A DNA stretch of 11,100 bases from contig JACNJG010000181.1 of the NCBI GenBank assembly GCA_014382685.1, positions 13,880-24,979 on the forward strand, in the 5' to 3' direction. The DNA is from Candidatus Cloacimonadota bacterium. GTDB taxonomy: Bacteria; Cloacimonadota; Cloacimonadia; JGIOTU-2. The position numbers and the translations under genes were made by a program. Positions 1 to 5,970 of the stretch are shown piece after piece. Below the pieces are notes generated by a model that did not search any database, was not told the origin of the DNA, and worked only from the letters and a program-made list of their open reading frames with translations. How positions within the stretch are numbered: position 1 is the first letter of the stretch; each line of letters opens with the position of its first letter.

Positions 1-251
1 GCATATTTTTTATAATCATTCTCAGCCCATTTTGCCTGTTGCAGAAAACCGAAATAACCCAGCCACAGCAAAGTCTCGGAAGCAATACTTGCCATACCCG
101 AAGCTGTGTTCTTGGCATATAACTCGCCGGTACCGGGAACAGCAAATGACATCAGCGCAGCCAGAACTTTTGATTTTGGCTTTTCTGCATGAAGTATAGA
201 AGTGCTTAATAATATGAGAACAAGTGCAATGATTAAAAATTTATATTTCAT
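1..251 (-). CDS. Uncharacterised exported or membrane protein, N-terminal part (3' end off the window)
   Basis: Reading from the ATG at 251, 83 codons stay open to the left edge, so the C-terminus is missing. Residues 1-22 form a signal peptide or membrane anchor: a KYK start, a hydrophobic run and a possible cleavage site after LHA. Next comes AALMSFAVPGTGELYAKN (about 31-48), then a hydrophobic stretch ETLLWLGYFGFL (59-70) and KWAENDYKKY. The P-G-x-G-E-x-Y-A pattern followed by a Glu-led hydrophobic helix resembles small uncharacterised membrane-associated proteins of FCB bacteria (DUF5683-like); that comparison is from memory. The start overlaps the stop of the upstream metalloprotease gene as ATGA and has only a weak Shine-Dalgarno sequence, so translation is probably coupled to that gene. 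Function is unknown; the context suggests an envelope role. The gene is likely real, but its family is uncertain. Confidence 0.75.
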   Translation of the reverse strand, partial: MKYKFLIIALVLILLSTSILHAEKPKSKVLAALMSFAVPGTGELYAKNTASGMASIASETLLWLGYFGFLQQAKWAENDYKKY

Positions 252-3200
252 TTTGTGATTCCAATCTTTACTAATTCGCTTTTCCCGCCAACCTTGACCA
301 TTGCAAAGTACACGCCGGATGAAACATTATCAATGGGCCACACATATTCATTATTAATATAAGCAGTAATTTGCTGCTCATCACTGAATAGAATGTCCGC
401 AGCGAGGTTATAAATTTTTATCGAGGAAGCAGCATCCTGGTTTGAACGAATTCTTATCCTGACCTCTCCATATTCAGCCGGATTGGGATATGTAAGGATC
501 GTGAAGGTTGATGTCGAGTCAGGGCTTCCATCTGAGAGGGTTGTTACACAAGCTGTTCTTTGAGGTCCGTTTTTATACCCGTTCCAATAGACTTCTACAG
601 GAGAATTATCAATATGAATAAAAGAATACATCTGAACAAGAGAATCGGAGATCGGCAGATACAACATCGAGGATGATTCGTTACGGGAAATTGAGGGAGA
701 GGCAAGAGCAAGACCATTCGCAAAGCTATACATGTCCTGAACTGCACAGTTGTTATCAATTGCCTGAGTCCAATTCGAGGAAGTGGGAAGATAGAGTGAG
801 ATATTTTCCGCTAAATAGTTTTGCCCGATAATTGGGGAAACAGATTCTGAATAAGATACATCATAAGGCATGATAGGGGTTTTATTCAAAAATGAACCAT
901 TGGGCTGAAGAATGAAAATCCTGTCATCACTTGTGAATACAAGGTCATGTATCCCATCATTATTCACATCACCAAGAGAAATATTGGAAGGATTCGAGAT
1001 AGGATAGGTGGCAGAATCAAAAATTTGATTGATAATGCCGTCTTCAAGAACATGTATAGTACCGGAATTATCCTGAATAGATATTCGCTGCTCATGAACC
1101 AAATCTTCCATTAAGCTCTCAATAATGGGATAGTAATTGCCGATCTGAGTTCCCAAAGGAAATTCTTCGAGCAATGAAAGTGATGTGTCATAAAGAGCAA
1201 CTGTATTCCCATGTGTAAGTGCGACAAGCTCATTAATCATTGGATCAAAAGCGATTTTCTCGATATGCGTATTTTCCTGAGCAACAATAAATGGGGCATC
1301 TTCATCAAATCTTACTTTCCTCAATCCCAAATCAGTTGGAACAATAATATTATTTTCAGAGATTTGTATTGGAGAATCAGTGATCCATCTGTCGAGCTTG
1401 ATGCCAGTAGATGAAATAGGTGGAGTTTGCATAATGTCATAGCGTATAAAAGCGAGGGAATCTTCGAGGGAAAGGATTACATATTTCTTCTGATCAAATT
1501 CTCCGAGTGAGAGAGGTTGTGTGATAGGTTTGGAAAAAGCAATTGAGGTATCTCCGAATAGTTCCTCCTCATAAAAAACTAACAAAGAATCTGAAGCAAT
1601 TGCAAGGACATGAGTATCGAATATGTCGTTTTTATAATGAATTAGCTCGTGTGCAGGATTGAATTTCTGAGCCGGTTTGTACGAAGTGATCTCATCATAT
1701 GTTTGATACTGAAAAGTGAAGGACATTTCAACACCGTAATTGCTTATGTTTGTGATTTCAAGCAGAGAATTTATACCTTCGTTGCTGAAGGAATTCGGTC
1801 TTGTTTTTGGTGAGAGTTTATAGTTATGATATCTATTCGTATCACTGGGTGTCCATGTGCCGGGTTTGGTTTTGAAGAAGGGCTCGTAACAGGTACCGTA
1901 GGGGAAATAGGAATAGGGATTTCCAAGGTCTTCGATGCCGTCTGCTTCGACGAGCTTCACTCCGCGACGTGAGGATTTGGCGTTTACCATATTTGCATCA
2001 AAGCGGTTATACCACCCATCATCAACTTCGACAAGCTCATCAAATATAACATAATCGTCGATGTGCCAGATGCATAATCCGCCATTTGTTTCTGCTTCAA
2101 GATGAATATCATAAGTTGGAAGAAAATAATCAAATTCGTAATTAATAAGTTCGGTTACAGGATTCATCGGATAAAGGGGTACTCGTCCGGTAATGTCATC
2201 AACTTTGATGACCGGCGCTCCCTGATTATCAAGCTCTACTTCGCGATTTTCAATAAGAAAATATTCTTTATTATTAATAGGAATTTTTACAAATTGGGGA
2301 TGAACAGCATCGGGAAGTTCAGCAGCAGAAACAGTGATTTCCGAAGGTGAATCTATAGTGATAAATTTACCTGAAGCTTCGAACTCGTTTCCCCAGATCA
2401 AAGTACGTGACCACGCAGATGGAAGAGTCGGGAGCACTGCTTCGATGACGAGAGAATCAGGTGGAGTTTGCATGGTGTCTATCAGAACTGCGGAACCAAA
2501 ACCGCCACTATCCATAATATCCCAATACCCGACTGCGGGAAACATATTGGATGTGTTATACAAATCCACAAAGCCAAGTCCGTGACCGAATTCATGAAAA
2601 AATTCGGCATTAATTGAACCGAACCCGTAGATGAAGTGATTGTTTTTATAAAAATCTTGCGAAATAGTTTCGGAAGTGTTGCCACCAGCTTTTACGAAAA
2701 AAGTGCTGTCATTGACTGCAATAGAATCATCTCTTAGATGGAAATAGCAGGAAGGAATATCACAGGGAGTATCCCAGAAAACATCATGCTGCCAGTCCGA
2801 GCCGGCATGGATGATCATAATGTGATTATATTCTGAAAATATGATGTCGGGAGTGTGCTCAAATTCTGTTGTATCCGCAGTGGTAATTGCATCTTTAAAA
2901 TACTGAATTAATCTGTCCGATTTTAGATCGAAGTCCTCGGTATCGGGCCAGTAATACGACATTTGCTGTGGCATTTGATACGCAGTGTCAGCTTGATGGG
3001 GGAATATCTTAAAATGGAAATTTTTCTCCTGAAGAGGATTGAAGGTGTTCAGCTCGCCAAGACTTGCGGTCTGATAGTAGTACTGCATTGCCTTAACGGT
3101 TTGATGGAAGAAGGTTGAGTCATGTGGGGGAGAACCAATTGTGCTTATCGAATCTAGAACCCCATTGATCTCAAAATAATCATATTTTCCAAAATCGAAT

Positions 3201-3493
3201 TTGCCATTTCCAGTTGTTTTCGGGTCATCATCAGGAATGAAGTCCACAAGAATGACCAGCAAATCCACTCCTTCAAAACCATCTTTAGTTAAACCAGTGA
3301 ATTTATCAGATAATCCATGGGTATTGTAGATTTTCTGATGAACTTCAGGAGGAAGTTTCTTCAATTTCTCATATCTCTTCTGCATTTCCTGAGCAGGAAG
3401 CCGCTTAAATGTGTAGGAAGGTGACTTCGCAAAAAGAAAGAGAGGGATCATAAGAAAAAGCAATGTATATGTGAGAATTTTTGTAATTTTCAT
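248..3493 (-). CDS. Secreted M6-family zinc metalloprotease with C-terminal T9SS (type A) sorting domain
   Basis: This is a 1081-residue protein. A signal peptide spans residues 1-22 (cleavage near LFLFA|KSP). The M6 (immune inhibitor A-like) catalytic region starts with VDLLVILVDF (76-85). It carries the full zinc motif HEFGHGLGFVD at 300-310, with H300, H304 and D310 as expected ligands and E301 as catalytic base. A Met-turn-like DIMDSGG (325-331) follows, then an AWS segment and an IWHID motif around 475-479 typical of M6 proteins. No key residue is missing, so it is predicted active. Later comes beta-rich sequence including an FG-GAP/calcium-loop motif DVNNDGIHD (842-850). The last 81 residues, from TYPNP (1001), with a GVYFAMVKV strand and a Lys end, match T9SS type A sorting domains. 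The protein is expected to cross the outer membrane and be released or surface-anchored, degrading extracellular protein. Its gene follows the porV-like gene after 72 nt and overlaps the next gene by 4 nt. The natural substrate is unknown. Confidence 0.93.
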   Translation of the reverse strand: MKITKILTYTLLFLMIPLFLFAKSPSYTFKRLPAQEMQKRYEKLKKLPPEVHQKIYNTHGLSDKFTGLTKDGFEGVDLLVILVDFIPDDDPKTTGNGKFDFGKYDYFEINGVLDSISTIGSPPHDSTFFHQTVKAMQYYYQTASLGELNTFNPLQEKNFHFKIFPHQADTAYQMPQQMSYYWPDTEDFDLKSDRLIQYFKDAITTADTTEFEHTPDIIFSEYNHIMIIHAGSDWQHDVFWDTPCDIPSCYFHLRDDSIAVNDSTFFVKAGGNTSETISQDFYKNNHFIYGFGSINAEFFHEFGHGLGFVDLYNTSNMFPAVGYWDIMDSGGFGSAVLIDTMQTPPDSLVIEAVLPTLPSAWSRTLIWGNEFEASGKFITIDSPSEITVSAAELPDAVHPQFVKIPINNKEYFLIENREVELDNQGAPVIKVDDITGRVPLYPMNPVTELINYEFDYFLPTYDIHLEAETNGGLCIWHIDDYVIFDELVEVDDGWYNRFDANMVNAKSSRRGVKLVEADGIEDLGNPYSYFPYGTCYEPFFKTKPGTWTPSDTNRYHNYKLSPKTRPNSFSNEGINSLLEITNISNYGVEMSFTFQYQTYDEITSYKPAQKFNPAHELIHYKNDIFDTHVLAIASDSLLVFYEEELFGDTSIAFSKPITQPLSLGEFDQKKYVILSLEDSLAFIRYDIMQTPPISSTGIKLDRWITDSPIQISENNIIVPTDLGLRKVRFDEDAPFIVAQENTHIEKIAFDPMINELVALTHGNTVALYDTSLSLLEEFPLGTQIGNYYPIIESLMEDLVHEQRISIQDNSGTIHVLEDGIINQIFDSATYPISNPSNISLGDVNNDGIHDLVFTSDDRIFILQPNGSFLNKTPIMPYDVSYSESVSPIIGQNYLAENISLYLPTSSNWTQAIDNNCAVQDMYSFANGLALASPSISRNESSSMLYLPISDSLVQMYSFIHIDNSPVEVYWNGYKNGPQRTACVTTLSDGSPDSTSTFTILTYPNPAEYGEVRIRIRSNQDAASSIKIYNLAADILFSDEQQITAYINNEYVWPIDNVSSGVYFAMVKVGGKSELVKIGITK

Positions 3494-3508
3494 ACGAGAC
3501 GTTCCACT

Positions 3509-3537
3509 ATTATTTCTACTCTATGATGTAGAATCAA
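3509..3537 (-). promoter_or_regulatory. Weak candidate sigma-70 promoter before the M6 protease gene
   Basis: On the minus strand TTGATT (3537-3532) is followed by a 17-nt spacer and AATAAT (3514-3509), which match the -35 and -10 consensus at 4/6 and 5/6 positions. Transcription would begin only about 8-9 nt before the ATG at 3493, giving an almost leaderless mRNA, which weakens the case. The AT-rich gap makes chance matches likely, and the gene may simply be read through from the porV-like gene. Confidence 0.22.
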
Positions 3538-3565
3538 TTTATTCTTTATGTAGTTTATACTTAGT

Positions 3566-4621
3566 TTAGAATGTAACACCTAATGAGAAGGTCTTATTAT
3601 TAGTCGTCAGCTCACCTGCTGGTTGAAGGGCAAAGTCAAAATAGAGATCTTTTCCTTTTGAGAATTCGTAACTGATACCGCCACCAAAAGAGACGCCTTG
3701 AATATGACCCTCAACGTCGTTCACATAACCGACACGAAGAGAAATAAGGTTGTAGTATTTATACTCGATACCAATATTCTCGATCATTGAATCAAGTTCA
3801 TTATTGAAACCGTCATCGCCCCAGGAAGTGAAAATACGTTTCCAGAGCGGGTCATTATTGACCATCATTTTATTGATGTCACCAGTTACAATGAGCTTAT
3901 TATATTTATCGTCAAAAATTCTATAGGAAAATCCAAGCTTTAAATTGAGAGGCATGGGCTGTTTCGATTCTGTGTTTTGGTAGCTCATATCCGGACCGAA
4001 ATTTTGAATATTTACACCAAAGTCGAGTCTTGGAATAAAGAAATTTTTCTTGAGAAGTCCAAGATCAACAACAAAGGTGTAACCTATTCCTGCTCCAGTC
4101 ATACCAACGTCTTCGATAAGTGGTGCCAATGAACTGATAATACCCTTGAGGTTAATACCAACACCAAGTTCGTCATTCAACTTCGTTCCATAAGAACCGC
4201 CTGCAGCAATTTCATAACTATTAAAGCTTCCACGAAACACGCCGTCAGTGTCATAGGCTTCCTGTTCACCGTAGGTCATATAGGTTATGTTCAGTCCGAT
4301 TGTGCCAATTCCTTCGAAATACTGAGCGTATCCGAGATATTCGTAGTACATGTCATCAATAACATCGCCAAACCAGTTGGAGTGCATAAGACCGAGTTCA
4401 GAATTACCCTGAAAGGCAAGTCCGCCCGGATTCCACCAGGATGCGAAGCCGCCTTCAGCAATAGCAACATAGGATTGTCCCAAACCATTTGGGCGTGAGC
4501 CGGGGTCAATAAGAAGGAAAATACATGTTGCTTCTGAGCCCGCAAAAGCAAACTGAGTAAAAGTTACTGTAAAAATAACGATTAAAAGAAGCGAGATACT
4601 GAGTTTATTTTTTATTTTCAT
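3566..4621 (-). CDS. PorV/PorQ-family outer-membrane beta-barrel protein (T9SS-associated type)
   Basis: This 351-residue protein has a clear signal peptide (1-27, cleavage after FAFA before GSEA). The mature N-terminus carries the family pattern: FLLIDPGSRPNGLGQSYVA (35-53), then WWNPGGLAF (62-70) and a HSNWF segment. In PorV/PorQ proteins the G-A-R-x-x-x-M-G-x-A-Y-V-A and W-N-P-A-G-L-A elements occupy these places. The rest alternates short beta strands rich in Gly, Tyr and Phe, and the chain ends in FSLGVTF, a terminal-Phe signal expected for Bam-dependent barrels. In Porphyromonas, PorV is the outer-membrane shuttle that carries T9SS cargo from the translocon to the attachment machinery. 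Here the next gene encodes a protein with a T9SS sorting domain, which supports a related role. The family is broad (PorV, PorQ, FadL-like), so the exact subtype is uncertain. The ATG at 4621 is chosen for its AGGAG and signal peptide. Confidence 0.88.
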   Translation of the reverse strand: MKIKNKLSISLLLIVIFTVTFTQFAFAGSEATCIFLLIDPGSRPNGLGQSYVAIAEGGFASWWNPGGLAFQGNSELGLMHSNWFGDVIDDMYYEYLGYAQYFEGIGTIGLNITYMTYGEQEAYDTDGVFRGSFNSYEIAAGGSYGTKLNDELGVGINLKGIISSLAPLIEDVGMTGAGIGYTFVVDLGLLKKNFFIPRLDFGVNIQNFGPDMSYQNTESKQPMPLNLKLGFSYRIFDDKYNKLIVTGDINKMMVNNDPLWKRIFTSWGDDGFNNELDSMIENIGIEYKYYNLISLRVGYVNDVEGHIQGVSFGGGISYEFSKGKDLYFDFALQPAGELTTNNKTFSLGVTF

Positions 4622-4629
4622 GATAAAAA

Positions 4630-4634
4630 CTCCT
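4630..4634 (-). promoter_or_regulatory. Shine-Dalgarno AGGAG of the porV-like gene
   Basis: On the minus strand AGGAG is followed by the 8-nt spacer TTTTTATC and the ATG at 4621. This fixes the start and suggests independent, efficient translation initiation after the tRNA. Confidence 0.75.
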
Positions 4635-4753
4635 ATTTATAATTTGATATTTATGGGAAATTACCTCAAAGCGTAGAACATTCGTGTGAGGGGCACGAGT
4701 TATGTTATGACCTAACAAATAACAATATATGTCACTCCTTGTAAATTTTTTTC

Positions 4754-4840
4754 TGGTGCCGAAGGCCGGACTCGAACCGGCACGAACCGAGGTTCGCTGG
4801 ATTTTGAGTCCAGTGCGTCTACCAATTTCGCCACTTCGGC
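4754..4840 (-). tRNA. tRNA-Leu, anticodon CAA
   Basis: The minus strand folds into a complete class II tRNA of 87 nt including an encoded CCA end. The acceptor stem pairs GCCGAAG with CTTCGGC, with discriminator A. The D-arm contains GGTAGACGC. The anticodon stem CTGGA/TCCAG holds the loop CTCAAAA, giving anticodon CAA, which reads the Leu codon TTG. A long variable arm GAAC-CTCG-GTTC follows, then the T-arm GCCGG-TTCGAGT-CCGGC. The acceptor, D-arm and T-arm closely resemble E. coli tRNA-Leu(CAA) as I recall it. It sits between the TPR gene and the porV-like gene in the same orientation. It shows no sign of being split or interrupted, and I see no flanking duplication that would mark an integration site. 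Confidence 0.98.
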
Positions 4841-4848
4841 ATGGCTAA

Positions 4849-4876
4849 AAGCTACGATGGGCATAATTGATGTCAA
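4849..4876 (-). promoter_or_regulatory. Probable sigma-70 promoter of tRNA-Leu
   Basis: On the minus strand a perfect TTGACA (-35; 4876-4871) lies just after the TPR gene stop. Sixteen nt later is TAGCTT (4854-4849), a weak -10 with 3/6 matches. Initiation about 7 nt further would fall only a few bases before the tRNA 5' end at 4840, as is usual for tRNA genes. The exact -35, its placement in a 43-nt gap and its orientation support it; the poor -10 is the weak point. Confidence 0.5.
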
Positions 4877-4883
4877 ATTTTTT

Positions 4884-5966
4884 CTATCTGTCCAGTTCGT
4901 GGTCGATTGGTTTTAAAGTATCTTCGTCAGTGCCCGTTTTTGCTTTGATCAGTTCAAGCTTCAGTCGCAATAATGCAGCGGTTTCTGCATTGGTTTCATT
5001 TTGGATCATTATCTGATATATATACACAAGCTCCTTGTTCAAGCCGAGTTCTTCATATATCTGAGCCAGTAATTGGTAATACTCATTTTTCTCTTCTTGC
5101 GGTGCAGCTTCAATAATATAATTAAGTGTATCAATAGCTTGAAGGAATTGGTGATTCGCTACAAGTCCGTCAATGAATAGCTCATAAGAATCTGATCTCA
5201 ATTCCGAATTCGGGAAACGATTGAGAAGAGCGATTGTGGTTTCAATAACTTTATCCCATTGGTTCTGTGTTTTATATACAATTGAAAGATTATAATACAC
5301 AGAATCCAGCCACGTGCCATGAGGGTGGGTGTCAATTAAAGATTTATATTTTTTTATTGCTTCATCATAGTTTTGTATGGTTACATAGTAGTTTGCAAGC
5401 TCGAATTGAAGCTTTGGCATCTTTGAACTTTTTGGGTATTTTTTTATAAATTGGGTATATATCTCGGTAGGATCCTCATAAATTCCAAGATAATAATTAC
5501 ATTTTTCGATCTGCAGGAATGCATGATCCTTGTCCCTTAAAGGGCTGTTGAAATATATGAAATGTGTGTAGTATAATTTTGCTTTTTCATAATCCCTTAA
5601 AGAAAAATAAATATTCCCGATCTCCATCAGAGACAGAATTCCGTAGTCATCTGATGTATAATCTTCATAATTTTTCTCAAGTACGGAAATCGCTGTGTCT
5701 AAGCTGTCCAAAGCGACATAGGATTTGCCGACAAAGTACATTGCTTCAGCAGCAAATAGCCCGTTAGTATTACCATGAACATAATCTTCAAGTTCCTGAA
5801 TTGCTTGATCATAAAGTTCATTATCAAAATGTAATTTGCCCGAAAAGAACACGAGCATAGAATCGTGGTTTTGTGTAACTTCATCAACAATTGGAATTGA
5901 CTCAGACTGAGCATAAAGGGAGGCAGCGGATATAAGGAAGAGCAAAACGAATATGATTTTTTTCAT
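4884..5966 (-). CDS. Exported tetratricopeptide-repeat protein
   Basis: The protein has 360 residues from the ATG at 5966. Residues 1-19 are a signal peptide (KK, hydrophobic core, cleavage after SLYA before Q20). No lipobox cysteine is present, so it is a soluble periplasmic protein rather than a lipoprotein. The mature part is almost entirely helical repeats: TPR-like units at about 38-70, 73-105, 111-143, 184-216 and 222-254, with recurrent signatures such as YDQAIQELEDY, YEKAKLYYTHF and YDEAIKKYKSLIDTHP. A charged tail ends in HELDR. Repeats of the KKYPKSS/NRFPNSE type resemble BamD and CpoB/YbgF proteins, suggesting a scaffold for envelope complexes, but no specific family is secure. The gene starts 4 nt after the smc stop with no good Shine-Dalgarno, so it is likely translationally coupled. 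An in-frame TTG at 5978 would overlap smc by 8 nt; I prefer the ATG because the signal peptide then begins MKK. Confidence 0.92.
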   Translation of the reverse strand: MKKIIFVLLFLISAASLYAQSESIPIVDEVTQNHDSMLVFFSGKLHFDNELYDQAIQELEDYVHGNTNGLFAAEAMYFVGKSYVALDSLDTAISVLEKNYEDYTSDDYGILSLMEIGNIYFSLRDYEKAKLYYTHFIYFNSPLRDKDHAFLQIEKCNYYLGIYEDPTEIYTQFIKKYPKSSKMPKLQFELANYYVTIQNYDEAIKKYKSLIDTHPHGTWLDSVYYNLSIVYKTQNQWDKVIETTIALLNRFPNSELRSDSYELFIDGLVANHQFLQAIDTLNYIIEAAPQEEKNEYYQLLAQIYEELGLNKELVYIYQIMIQNETNAETAALLRLKLELIKAKTGTDEDTLKPIDHELDR

Positions 5967-5970
5967 GGAT

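Noticed and set aside
3515..3532. Inverted repeat TCTAC...GTAGA between the porV-like and protease genes, considered as a terminator or operator
   Set aside because: It is a 5-bp AT-rich stem with an 8-nt loop and no T-tract; too weak to separate from chance.
4682..4698. Inverted repeat TCGTG...CACGA downstream of the tRNA, considered as a terminator
   Set aside because: The stem has only 5 bp with a 7-nt loop, and on the minus strand no T-run follows it.
4735..4740. AAGGAG on the minus strand just after the tRNA, possibly opening a leader peptide
   Set aside because: The only nearby start-like codon (TTG) gives about six codons before a stop, with no attenuator-like structure.
4884..5966. 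Assigning the TPR protein as BamD
   Set aside because: No lipobox cysteine is present, more repeats are visible than in BamD, and proximity to a bamA-like gene alone is not enough.
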